A stretch of DNA of 33,798 nt from Candidatus Altimarinota bacterium (GCA_026988025.1 JALSMB010000071.1:1-33798), one strand, 5' to 3'. Numbered from the stretch's first letter, positions 10,359 to 21,952 are shown. Numbers and translations: made by a program. Notes: a model not told the origin generated them from the sequence alone.

Positions 10359-12263
10359 TTATTTTATAAGTAATCTATCATCACTTATTTCAAAAGATAT
10401 TTTATAGAGTCATTTATCATTTAATACAACAATTTCTCAATCATAATTAATATAAAAATCTTTTATTTTATATTTACTTCATTCAATTTGTCATATGTAA
10501 GTTAAACTCTTTGTGTTTTTATAATTTTTTGTATTTGGTTTAAATATCCATATTTTATTATTTAATAACAAATAAACATAATTTAAATCTGATCTTGTTT
10601 TTAAGTCTATTATTTTATTATTATCATCTAGGTTATAATTTTTAGGAAGTTTATTTATAGTTAATTTTTCTATTCTATAAGGATTAGAATAGAATTTTAT
10701 TATAGATAAATCTTTTTTTAATATATAAAATGATCAATCAATAGATACTGATAATATATCTCATATCTGAGTTAAATCATCTTTTTTAAGATATTCGTTA
10801 GATGCTTTAAATTTATTTGAATAAAGAGAATGTTTATTTATTTGATTATCATCTTTTCAAATTAAATATATATTTTGTGCATATGATAATATTTCTTTTG
10901 CTTTTTCCCATGTTTGTTGTCAAGAAACATCCATGTAGCTAAAATATCAATTTTTAGTAAATTTAACTATTTTTGATGAACTTGTTAATAGATACATATT
11001 ATCTCATATAAATGCTGAATCTATAAAGGTTTCATTTTCTTCTAGGGAACTAAATATGTATTTTTTTGCTTTTGTATTTGGGATAATTGGTCATATTACA
11101 CCTTTAGCTATTATTACATATGGTTTTAGTTTATTTTTAGTAATTTGAATTGGATTTTCAAATTTTTCTTCATATATAATATTTTCAGGATTTGGATTAA
11201 AAATTTCTATTTTATTGAATTGTTTTTTTAATATATTTATATTATCATTTATTTTTTCTACATCATTTAAAAAGATTTTATTTTTTTCTATATCACTAAC
11301 TAATTTTTCAGCATTTTGTATATTTAAATCAAAACTATCAGGGTTAGCTATATTTTCAGAAGCAATTCTTATATAAGTTTTTGCTTTTATAATATTTTCT
11401 TTTGCAAGTTCTTTTTGTTCATTCTGAGTAGTTATTCATGCTACAGTTGATAATATAGAATACAAAAAGAAAACTGCTATTAAAATTCAACTTAAAAAAA
11501 CTATATTTTTAATATTTTTTGATGAGGAGTTTAATTTATCTTTTAAAACAAGTATATATCAAAGTATATTTTTAGATATTTTATTATCAAAAAATTTTAA
11601 TAAATTATCTTTTATTAAATCTACTTTATTTAAAGATGTACTTTCACTATTTTCAGAAAGATATTTTAAAGAACTTATTCAAATATTTTTTTCTAAAACC
11701 TCACTCATTAATATATTTTTAATATTTTTATTAAAGATATTAATGTCTTCGGATAAAATTAATCAATCTAATAAATCACTTTTTGAAAGATAGTTTAATA
11801 GTCTTCTAGTTGAAGAAACTATTATTTCATTATTTTTAATTTCACCTGATGAAACAAAATTAAATTCTTTTTTATTGTCTTCTTTATTTGTTAATTCTAT
11901 TACTTCATCTTTATTATTTATTAAATAACAAGAAGCTTTTCAAATATTTGAGAAGATATAATTATTATCATTTAATATTCAAATAATTATATCTAATTTT
12001 ACTTTTTCATCAGAATCTTTTTTCCAATTTTTTATAAATGCATTTACACTTTCAAGAGCAATAGAAAAATCATTGTATGTATTCTTTTTAGAAATTTTAT
12101 CTATAATAAAATCTAATATATTATTTAATATTAACTCTCATAATCTTGAGTCATTTGTATTTATCAATATGAAACAATCTAATTTTTTATCTAGATTTAT
12201 ATTTCTTTTTATAATTATATTTTTTTTCCCAAAATCTACTTTTTTAGAACTAATTTCAAACAT
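10359..12263 (-). CDS. Large protein: N-terminal PP2C-like (probably degenerate) domain, TM helix, C-terminal extracellular propeller-like region
   Basis: 635 codons in code 25; ...DIIIGILNDNNYIFSNIGKASCYLINNKDEVIELTNKEDNKKEFNFVSSGEIKNNEIIVSSTRRLLNYLSKSDLL... resembles PP2C 'y.anvGDSraYl....l..lT'; TM NIVFLSGILIAVFFLYSILSTVAGI; repeated W/YxF blade-like strands in the C-terminal part. Confidence 0.55.
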
Positions 12264-12412
12264 TTTTTACTTATTTAAAAACTATTTTTTCTTTGTAAAA
12301 AGTATATATAAATATTTCAAAATTCAAAATTGAAATAAAATAATATATTGTCTTAATTTGCATTAAAACTAAAATCAATATAATTGGTTCATTAAAAATA
12401 AGTATAAAAAAT

Positions 12413-13669
12413 ATGTTGATGGTTAAAGGTCAAAAGGAATTAAGTGGGAGTGTTAAAATAAGTGGTTCAAAAAATGCTGCTTTACCTATATTATGAGCTG
12501 CATTACTTATAAATTGAAGAGTTACTTTAAATAAGGTACCAAAAATAGGAGATGTTATAACATTTTTAGATATTTTAGAATGAATTTGAGTAAAATATGA
12601 ATGGGAATGAAGTACTTTACATTTTGATTCTACTAAAATCACAAATGAAAATTTAAATTTTGAAAAAATTAAAAAAATTAGATCTTCAATTTTTCTCTTA
12701 TCACCACTACTTCATTTTTTTGGTAATATAAAAATTCCTTTTCCTGGTTGATGTAGTATTTGAGCTAGACCAATTGATGCTCATTTAAATTGACTTGAAG
12801 CAATTTGATATAAATCTACTTTTGATGAAGATGATATAATTCTTTGATGAAAATTAGAGACTGGTGAAAAAGTTTTAAATGCTAGTTTTTGAGTAAGTTC
12901 TACTGAAAATCTAATAGTAGCAAATGTTTTAAGAGATGGTAGAACTATTATAAGAAATGCAGCAACAGAGCCTCATGTAATGAATTTAATAGACTTTTTA
13001 AGAAAAGCATGAGCAGATATAAAAATTAGATATAATCATGAAATAATTATTACTTGAGTTTATGGACTTAAATCAAATTTTAGTTTTGATATTGTTGCAG
13101 ATTATATAGAGTCATGAACTTATATGGTTATTTGAGCTTTAGCTTCAAAAGAATATATAGATATTATAGATGCTAGAATTGATGATTTATACACATATAT
13201 TGAAAAATTAAAAGAAGCTTGAGTTAAGGTAAAAGATATGTGAAATGATACTCTGAGAGTTTATAAGGCAGAAAATATAAAACCAGTAAATATTCAAACA
13301 AATATATTTCCAGCTTTTCCAACTGATTTACAATCACCATTTGCAATATTATTGACTCAAGCACAATGAGAAAGTAAAATTCATGAAGTTTTATTTGAAT
13401 GAAGGTTAAATTTTTTGATAGAATTAGAAAAAATGTGAACAAAATATACGGTTTTAAACCCACATGAAGCAATTATTCATTGACCAAATAACCTTAAATG
13501 AGGAGCTACTGTTACTTCATGGGATTTAAGAGCATGAGCCGCTGTTGTAATAGCTTGATTAATGGCTAAATGAACTACAAAAATAACAAATATAGAATAT
13601 ATATATAGATGATACGAAGATTTTGTAAATAAATTACAATCTTTAGGTGCTGATATAGTTGAGGAATAA
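12413..13669 (+). CDS. murA: UDP-N-acetylglucosamine 1-carboxyvinyltransferase
   Basis: MLMVKGQKELSGSVKISGSKNAALPILGAALL...[24 protein letters not shown] (catalytic Cys) ...ATEPHVMNLIDFLRKAGADI...GATVTSWDLRAGAAVVIAGLMAKG. Confidence 0.95.
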
Positions 13670-13735
13670 AAAAAATCTATTTGTAAAATAATAATAAAAA
13701 TGCTATAATAAGATTAATTATTAATAGCTTTTTTT

Positions 13736-15013
13736 ATGTCTTTAGACTGATTAAAATCATCTGAACAAATACCAACAGCTGAAAAAGAAGATTTTTCAGC
13801 TATTAATACTGACCATATTTTAAAACAATCAGAAATAATAGCTAAAATTAAAGATGAAGAGTATACTGAAAATGTAGATAATAAAACAACAATACCAGCA
13901 GATTTAGAGTGATTTTTCCCAGAAGAAGATGTAATAGTAGAATGAAAAGAATTCAAAACTGAAAAACTAAAAAAAGAGTTATATTCTAAACTATGATTAA
14001 GTGAAATATTAGAAGAAAATTCTGGTATACAAAAATTTGAAAAATGATTGCTAGACTGATGATTATTAGATAATCTAAAAATGCTAGAAAGTTTAGCAAA
14101 TTCATCAGTTGAAGAAATTCTAAAAATAATGAAACAATTATCTAATTGGGAAACAATAAAGGCAATACTTATAGATTTATATGACTGAGTAGAAGATATT
14201 ACTAAAGTATTTTCAGATCCTTATGTTTGATGAGTTGCATTATGATCATTGTGAATTTGACCAATTTCAAAGAGTTTAAAGACAATTAAATTAGCAGAAA
14301 AGTTTTGAAAAATAAAGGAAAAAAATTTATTTGATAGTAAAAAATATGATTTAAAATCTGATGAAAAATTAGATGAGTTATTAAAAAGATTAGATGAAAA
14401 TGATATAATATGAGAATGAGAAAATGCAATAATTATAAATCATCCAGATAATGACAAACTTGTTATAAAAATAGCAAAAGAATGAATGTATGTAGATGAT
14501 ATTATAAAAGAAAGGAATGCACATCAGTTATTTTTAGATACATATAGAGAATGATTAGTTAAATGAAAAATAGATAAAAATGTTAAAATTCCAGAGATAT
14601 TTTCACCTGAAAATCTTAATTCTTGATACTTTTATATAGAAAAAATAGAATGACAAAATTTATTTACTAAATATCATCTAGATTTATATAAAGATAAAGA
14701 GTTAAGTAAATATAACTTACTTGATTTGGAGAATTTAACAGATAGTCAGTTTTTAAAAATACTAAAAGAAGAAAAATTATCTTATGCAATACCATCTATG
14801 AATCTTTGAGATGTAGGAATGTGGTGATGATGAAGTACTTTGCAAGTAAATATGATGCTTTATACAAATAAGTTTCAGAAAGAAAATATGAAAAAAACAA
14901 TTGAATATTTTGAACAAAATTGATTAATTCATACAGATTTTCATGCTTGAAATATTATGATTGATAAAAATAAAAAGAATTTTATAATAGACTTTGGTAA
15001 TACTAATAGATAA
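13736..15013 (+). CDS. Atypical protein kinase-like protein, ending immediately after the DFG motif
   Basis: IGEGENAIIINHPDNDKLVIKIAKEG (P-loop/VxK) ... GYFYIEKIEGQNL ... NGLIHTDFHAGNIMIDKNKKNFIIDFGNTNR* (catalytic loop HxDxxxxN, DFG). Confidence 0.7.
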
Positions 15014-15018
15014 AAAAT

Positions 15019-15537
15019 ATGAATGAAAAATTAAAAAATGAAAATTATATTACAAAGAAATATAATTGAATAGAATTTAAATCAGCTTGGGATTGATGAA
15101 GTATTGAAAACACTATTTCATATATTTTAATGTGAAGACCTGATATAGTAGATTTTGATGAATTTGAAAATAAAAAAGAGTTTAATGATATGATATTATA
15201 TCATCTTTTTGCTAATAATTTTTTATTAGAATATAATTCAGAAGATGAAAGAAATAAAAATAAAATCTTATTCCAAAAAAAATTTGAACCTATAGAAAAA
15301 TCATTTAATTCAGTAGAACAATGAGATTGAACTCAAGTTCCACAATATTATTGAGAGTTTGAATATGATTGAAAATTTTATTTAATTACAATAGCTGTAA
15401 ATAGAATTTTTGAAACTGATGAAACAAATCTAGAAAAAGGAGTTTATAAATGAATTATAGTAAATCCAGATTTATATTTCTGAGAAGTAGAAAAGGAAGT
15501 AAAAAATATTGAATGAAAAGTTAATAAATTAGTTTAA
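15019..15537 (+). CDS. Hypothetical protein
   Basis: 172-aa code-25 ORF starting 5 nt after the kinase stop: MNEKLKNENYITKKYNGIEFKSAWDGGSIENTISYILMGRPDIVDFDEF... Confidence 0.65.
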
Positions 15538-15612
15538 ATATATATTTTTCTTGTATTTATTTAAAAAATCATTATAAATTAATTTAATAAAACATAAATA
15601 ATAAAAAAGTCA

Positions 15613-16620
15613 ATGAAAAAGGGCTGATATTTAGATTTAAATAAATCTTTGAAAGAAAATAAATTAGATAAAACTAATACTGTTTTAAGAAGAACTGAAA
15701 TAAAAGAGAGTACCATTAATAAAATTAATGGTATACTTGATTTAGAAAATTTAGATAATATCTTTAAAGGTATTGAAAAAAATATAGAAAATTGAAAAAA
15801 AATCTATTTAAAATACTGAAAAACTATTAAAGATAAGCAAGTTATATTAGACAATGTTTTTAAAAATATTTATTTATTATTAAATAATTTATCTATAAAA
15901 AGAGTTTATAATAGTACTTCAAGTTTAAAGTTAGATGATATTTATGAGAAAAATATAGCAGAACAATTACAGTTATTTTTTCGTATAGAAAATGAAGATT
16001 TTATTAAACAACAGACTTTATGAGCTTCATGTAATAATTGGAACTTATTTGCATATAAGCTTATAAATGAAATAACTTGATGAGATAAAGATATTAAATT
16101 TAAATTTTATTTGAAAAAATCAGATAATCATTGAATATTGTATATAAAAATATGAGATAAAAAATATTCTTTTGAGTCTAGAGCTCAAGAATTATTTTTA
16201 TGAAAGAAAAAAAATCATAGAAAAATTTTTAAAAAGGATTTCAATAAGTTTGGTAACATTGATGATTATAAAACTGAAGTAAAAAAATGATATAATAAAA
16301 AAAATGTAATAACTTATCATTTTTGATTAAAGAAATTAAAATTAGTAAAAAAGTGATGAATGTTAACTATTATATATAGATCAAAATCACCAAAATTTAT
16401 AAATATACATTGATTAAAAAGATTGACTAAAAACATATGAAAAATACCAAATTTAAGATATTTTTGATTTACTCCAAAATTATATAATTCAGATGGTATA
16501 AAAGAATTTATTTTATCAAAAGTAAAAGTTAGTGATAGAAAAGATATAGAGATAATACTTTGAAATATAGATAATAAGAAATTATTAGATTTTTTTAATT
16601 TAGATAAATTTGATTATTAA
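15613..16620 (+). CDS. Hypothetical protein (contains GASCNNWNLFAYKLI; family unknown)
   Basis: 335-aa code-25 ORF ATG..TAA with typical codon usage. Confidence 0.65.
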
Positions 16621-16709
16621 TTTTAAAAGTATAAAATCTTAATTATATCTTACCTATAATAAATAATATATTTATAGTTAATTATAATTTAGTTTTTAAT
16701 TTGTATATT

Positions 16710-16904
16710 ATGAAAATATTACCTATATCATTAATCATTTTTTGAATAATTGTTATTGCTGCACCTGAAATACTTGCTTATTTACTTTGATGATTTTTCA
16801 TATTTATATGAATAAATATGCTAGCTTTTTTCTGAATTTTTAAGAAAAAAGACAAAGATTGAGAAAAATATGTAAAATTCTGAAATTATAAAATATATAG
16901 ATAA
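16710..16904 (+). CDS. Small two-TM membrane protein
   Basis: MKILPISLIIFGIIVIAAPEILAYLLGGFFIFIGINMLAFFGIFKKKDKDGEKYVKFGNYKIYR*; followed by a terminator. Confidence 0.7.
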
Positions 16905-16930
16905 TCAGCTTGAATTAGCTGATTTTTTAT
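16903..16930 (+). terminator. Intrinsic terminator
   Basis: aatcagcttgaattagctgatttttt. Confidence 0.75.
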
Positions 16931-16998
16931 TTACTTGATTTTTTATATAAAATATATATAAATAATAAACTTGAAAAAGTAAATAAAAAGGAGTTTTT

Positions 16999-17922
16999 AT
17001 GAAAAGTGTTTTATTATATGGTTTTGGTAAATTAGGTGTAAGTATTGTTGAAGGACTAATTGATAGAAATATTAAAGTATATCATGAGTCATATAATGGT
17101 CCTAATGATACTGAGTATGTTTTTGATTATAATGGAGTTATTGTTGATATTTTTAATTCAACAAAACTTAAAAATAATATTTATAAGAAGGATCTTAAAG
17201 AAGTAGTTTCTTATATAGTTGTTACTTTGGTTGGAAATGTACTTGAAAAAGAGATTGATTTTCTTTTATCATTAGATATACCATTAGTTATACTTTCTAC
17301 AAAGTTTGATTCTGAAAGTGTGAAAGAAAAAGCATTAACTGCAAAAGTAAAAGTTCTTATGTCACAAAATATGGCATTAGGAATTGTAGATTTTTGGAAT
17401 CGAATTGAAAAAATGGACAGGTTAGACCCATCTTTTAAAATTGATGCTACTATTATTGAATCTCATCAAAGTATGAAGCAAGATATTATTGGTTCAGCTA
17501 TGACTGTATTAAAGCTATTTAAAGATAAAGGCTTTAATGTAACTTTTCCTGACAATAATACTTATATAGTAGGTAATGACGGAAAGTCCGGTTCAGTTAC
17601 TTGGTTAAGAAGTGAAAAATCTCAAATTGAAGCAGGTGTACCTGAGGAATTTTTATCTGGTCATGGTTATCATATTATTGAACTAAAGTTTGATATTTAT
17701 GATTTTAACTATATACGTAGTTTATTTAGATACTTTTCTTCTTTGAAAGATTATTCAATAGAAAATGTTTTTGATTTCGATGTATATTATGAGGATAAAA
17801 GTTTATATATTATTCATAATATAAATGGACGTGATATTTATACAGATGGTGTTGTGAAATCTATAAATTTCTTAGAAACCGTAGATTCAGGTGTTTATTT
17901 AGCAATTGATATTATAAGTTAA
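16999..17922 (+). CDS. Dihydrodipicolinate reductase (DapB)-like NAD(P)-binding protein; no TGA codons
   Basis: N-terminal Rossmann LLYGFGKLGVSIVEGL, KVLMSQNMALGIVDFW, IIESHQSMKQDIIGSA; about 19 Gly, all GGN; strong SD aaaaaggag upstream. Confidence 0.65.
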   Translation: MKSVLLYGFGKLGVSIVEGLIDRNIKVYHESYNGPNDTEYVFDYNGVIVDIFNSTKLKNNIYKKDLKEVVSYIVVTLVGNVLEKEIDFLLSLDIPLVILSTKFDSESVKEKALTAKVKVLMSQNMALGIVDFWNRIEKMDRLDPSFKIDATIIESHQSMKQDIIGSAMTVLKLFKDKGFNVTFPDNNTYIVGNDGKSGSVTWLRSEKSQIEAGVPEEFLSGHGYHIIELKFDIYDFNYIRSLFRYFSSLKDYSIENVFDFDVYYEDKSLYIIHNINGRDIYTDGVVKSINFLETVDSGVYLAIDIIS

Positions 17923-17944
17923 TTTGTTTGAGTAGATTATATAT

Positions 17945-17972
17945 AGACTAAGTTAATTCTTAGTCTTTTTGT
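17945..17972 (+). terminator. Intrinsic terminator
   Basis: agactaagttaattcttagtctttttg. Confidence 0.8.
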
Positions 17973-18022
17973 TTTATTTTAAAAAGTATATATAATAAAA
18001 AAAATAATTAATAGTTTAAATT

Positions 18023-18994
18023 ATGATAGAAAACATATTTATATATATAATCCTTGCTCTAATTTCATTTTTTCCAATTGTTATTTGGGCTTATATTTTT
18101 TCGTATATTGATGATAATCCTTTGAATAAGAAAAGATTTTTTTTAGGTGTAATATGATGAGGATTAGCTGTTGTTCCTATTTTACATATGGATAAAATAT
18201 TAGAAATAATTAATTTCAAATACTTAAATATATTTTATTTTGCTTCTGAAATTAAATGACTTGTAACAAGTATAGAATTTTGATTATCTATGAGTTTATT
18301 TTTACTAGTTATAGTATTATTTTCATTTATAGCTTGATCTTTAACTAAAAATATTAAAAAAATATTAAAAATATATATTAAAAATATATTAGTTTTTTTT
18401 ATTTTTATATGATTTTTATCATTAGTAGTTTTTGTTCTAAATATTCTTTTTTCTCAATTTAATTTTTTTATATCTGACTCAATATCTTTTTGAAATATTA
18501 TATTTAATTCATTTAAATTAATAGTATTTTATTACTTAATAGTAGCATTTATAGAAGAATCAAGTAAGCATTTTAATTTTTTACAATCAAGTGTTTTACA
18601 AATAAAAACTATAAAAGATTGAGTTTTATATGCTATTTTTATAGCATTGTGATTCGCTTTAATTGAAAATATGCTTTATTTATATAATTATTATATAACT
18701 TATTGAGTTACCTCAGAGTTATTGAAAATATATTTTTTTAGATCAGTTTTTTCTGTAATTGTACATATATTAGCTAGTTCAGTTGTTGCATATTATTTTA
18801 CAAAAGCATTACTTTTGTATAGAGAAAAAGATTTAAGTTTACCATATTTGAAAATATTTTCTTTTTGAATTTTCATAAGTATATTGCTTCATTTAGTTTT
18901 TGATATAGCACTTACTTTAGGCTTTTCTTTTATAATGTTTATATATTTTATTTGAGGTTATTTATATGTAAGTAGTATTTTTTATAAAGATTAA
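18023..18994 (+). CDS. PrsW-like intramembrane protease family protein
   Basis: Polytopic; IVAFIEESSKHFNF, GFALIENMLYLY, SVIVHILASS, LLHLVFDIAL match the EExxK / ENxxY / H motifs of PrsW-type proteases. Confidence 0.8.
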
Positions 18995-19036
18995 TTTGCA
19001 AATAATTAAAAGATTACTAAAATGGTAATACTTGAT

Positions 19037-19146
19037 AAATATCAAGAGAGAGTAATAGGGAATAGGCCCGATATAATTACTCCAGCAACCTGCCTTGTCA
19101 AAGAAGTAAGGTGCTAATTCCTACCCATTTATGGGAAAGATATATT
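19037..19146 (+). promoter_or_regulatory. SAM-I (S-box)-like riboswitch aptamer
   Basis: atatcaagagagagtaataggg...aggcccgatataattactccagcaacctgcc...aaggtgctaattcctacc...gggaaagatatat: canonical SAM-I conserved blocks, closing P1, immediately upstream of metK. Confidence 0.92.
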
Positions 19147-19167
19147 AAAATTATAATCTATATTATT

Positions 19168-19192
19168 TTATTTTTTAAAATAATATAGAGAT
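19168..19192 (+). other. Hairpin in the expression platform between aptamer and terminator
   Basis: ctatattatttta / taaaataatatag inverted repeat without a T-run. Confidence 0.6.
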
Positions 19193-19198
19193 TTTCAT

Positions 19199-19236
19199 AA
19201 ATATACTTTCCTAGATGGGAAGTATATTTTTTTATT
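19199..19236 (+). terminator. Riboswitch-controlled terminator upstream of metK
   Basis: atatactttcc-tagat-gggaagtatat followed by ttttttt; the 5' arm is also complementary to the P1 3' strand ggaaagatatat. Confidence 0.85.
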
Positions 19237-19244
19237 AATTTTTT

Positions 19245-20369
19245 ATGAAATACCTAATAACTTCTGAATCAGTTTCAGAATGACACCCAGATAAAATGTG
19301 TGATCAAATAAGTGATGCTATACTTGATGCTTGTTTAGAACAAGATCCTGATTCTAGAGTTGCTTGTGAAACACTTGCTACTACTTGAACAGTTATAGTA
19401 AGTTGAGAAATAACTACAAAAGCTAAAGTAAATTATACAGAAATAGTTAGAAAAACTGTAAAAGAAATAGGTTATAATGAGACAGAAGCTTGTTATAATT
19501 GAGATGATATTTGAGTACATTTACTTATAAATACTCAATCACCAGATATAGCTCAGTGAGTAGATACAGGTTGAGCAGGTGATCAATGAATAATGTATTG
19601 ATTTGCTACAAATGAAACTGATGATTTAATGCCTTTATCTATTAGCTTGGCACATAAACTTATTAGAAAACTTGAAGAAGTTAGACATAATAATACTTTG
19701 GATTATTTACTTCCAGATGCTAAAGTTCAAGTAACTATAGAGTTTGAAAATCATAAACCAAAAAGAGTTGATACTATAGTTATTTCAAATCAACATAGAG
19801 AAAGAGTTAGTTTAGAACAATTACAAAAAGATATTTTAGAAGTAATTATAAAACCAGTTGTAGGGGATTTACTTGATAATAATACTATTTTACATATTAA
19901 TCCAACAGGTAGATTTGTAATTGGTTGACCAAAAGGTGATTGTGGATTAACAGGTAGAAAAATAATTGTTGATACTTATGGTTGATTAGGTAGACATTGA
20001 GGATGAGCATTCTCTTGAAAAGATCCTTCAAAAGTTGATAGAAGTTGAGCATATATTGCTAGATATGTAGCTAAAAATATTGTAGCTTCATGAATATGTG
20101 AAAGATGTGAAGTTCAATTAGGTTATGCTATATGAGTTGCTGAACCAGTTAGTATTTATGTTGATACTTTTGGGACATCAAATATTAAAACTGAAGTTAT
20201 TGTTAATGCTATAGAAGAAAACTTTGATTTAACACCAGCTTGAATTATAGAAACACTTAATTTGAAAAATCCAATATATAGAAAAACAGCTAAATGATGA
20301 CATTTTGGTAGAGATGATGTTAGTTGGGAAAATACTAATAGAAAAGAAGTTTTTGAAAAATTGATATAA
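19245..20369 (+). CDS. metK: S-adenosylmethionine synthetase
   Basis: [43 protein letters not shown]...GAGDQGIMYGFATNET...[60 protein letters not shown]. Confidence 0.97.
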
Positions 20370-20370
20370 T

Positions 20371-20406
20371 AAAAAGACTAAGAATATTGATATTCTTAGT
20401 CTTTTA
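20371..20406. terminator. Terminator after metK (convergent junction)
   Basis: aaagactaagaatattgatattcttagtctttt. Confidence 0.85.
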
Positions 20407-21403
20407 TAGGGTATAAGTATTTAGTATCTACGATTTTCCATTTAGAATCATTTTCTTTTAATAATTTTAGTACTCATTTAAAATGTAATAATCAGTAAGT
20501 AGTATATATTTTTTTATATTTTGAATCAATTATTGCATTTGCTATTACCTTATTTCTTTCTCATAATATTACATCAAATAATCCTTTGTTTGAAAATTTT
20601 TCAGTTAAGAAGTTTTGTGTTGTTTCATTTGAGATAATAAAATTTAATATTGCTTTATTTATATATACTAATATTTTTAATTCTTTATCATTTAATTGAG
20701 ATAACGTTTTTATAATTTCTTTACTTGCATCAATTGGAATTTTTCATTTTGTCGATTTTAAATTTTTCTTTTCATATAAGTTAATTATATCATCAATATT
20801 TAAATCTACATTAAAATCTTTATTATTTATTAATCATAAAAAATTTTCATTTTGTTGATTTTCTACTCAATATAATTTTGAAAAATTTTTATATAAATCT
20901 TTATCAAATTTTATTCAAATTGCTTGGTTAAATTTTTCTGAATTTTCTTTTGTTCAAGGTCTTACTCATTCATAAAAATATACTGCTCATTCTTTTTTAA
21001 ATTGTTTTATATTTTCTTTTACCTGATTATAAAAATTTTTAGTTCATATATGACTCATAGCTTGAAATTTCACTACTTTAGTTCAATTTGAAATAGTATA
21101 TTCAGGCATTGTAGCAGGAAAAGTTTCATTTGATAAATATGATAACCATCATCAGGCTAGTATAATAAATAATATAAATAAACTAGCTCTCCATAAAAAA
21201 TAATTCATGAATTCTGGGAATGGAATTATTAATGATTTATTTAGTTTTACCCATAAATAATGAAAAAAATAAAAGATAAGAGTATAAATACTTAGCGATA
21301 AGAAAAAATTTAGTATAGACCATAATCAGCTTATATAATAGATTATTACTCATACTATAATTATTATAGAGTAAGTTAATATTATTTTTGTTTTATCTTT
21401 CAT
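20396..21403 (-). CDS. Membrane-anchored TraB/GumN-like protein
   Basis: Two N-terminal TMs; VVKFQAMSHIGTKNFYNQVKENI...GAVYFYEGVRPG...GERNKVIANAIIDSKYKKIYTTYGLLHFKGVLKLLKEND (TraB-like S-H, YEG, ER, GxxHxxG pattern). Confidence 0.6.
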
Positions 21404-21529
21404 ATTTAAATAATGATTAAAAAATGATTTTTTATATAAACTCTTTTGTATAGTATATAATCTTTTTTGATTTTATGAATTTTTTTTTTATACTTAACTT
21501 ATAATTTTTAAATTTAATTACATATTTAT

Positions 21530-21952
21530 ATGAAATATATTATATCGCTTATAGTTTTTTTATTAGTTTCTATTGCATCTTTTAATTTCGTTTGAAATAC
21601 TTTTGCTGCTAATAGTATATTTAATAATACAACTACTCAAATACCATATTGTAAAAGTGGTGAAAAATGTTGAGTAAAAGATTGAATAGAACAAGTTGAA
21701 AAAATAAATGATTTGTCTAAAGAAAAAGATGCAACTACTTTTGTAACAAAAGTAGTTAAATATATTATTTGATTTACATATTTAATAGCTGTTATATTAA
21801 TTATATATGCTGGTTTCAATCTTCTGACTTGAATTTGAGATGAGGAAAAAGCAAAAAAATCAAAAACTATGATTTTATACGTTATTATTTGAATTGCTCT
21901 TATATTTTTAGCTTGACCGATAGTAAATTTTATAATGAAGATGCTTGCATAA
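21530..21952 (+). CDS. TrbC/VirB2-like small protein (signal peptide plus two TMs)
   Basis: MKYIISLIVFLLVSIASFNFVGNTFAAN...YCKSGEKCGVKDGIEQ...VVKYIIGFTYLIAVILIIYAGFNLLTGIGDEEKAKKSKTMILYVIIGIALIFLAGPIVNFIMKMLA*. Confidence 0.6.

Noticed and set aside
12073-12333. Plus-strand 86-aa ORF
   Set aside because: Antisense to the N-terminal part of the 10359-12263 gene; no family motifs.
12430-13472. Minus-strand ORFs 12430-12642 and 13224-13472
   Set aside because: Antisense shadows inside murA.
13714-13956. Minus-strand 80-aa ORF
   Set aside because: Antisense to the start of the kinase-like gene; Ser-rich shadow translation.
19335-19520. Minus-strand 61-aa ORF
   Set aside because: Antisense inside metK.
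21637-21819. Minus-strand 60-aa ORF
   Set aside because: Antisense inside the VirB2-like gene.
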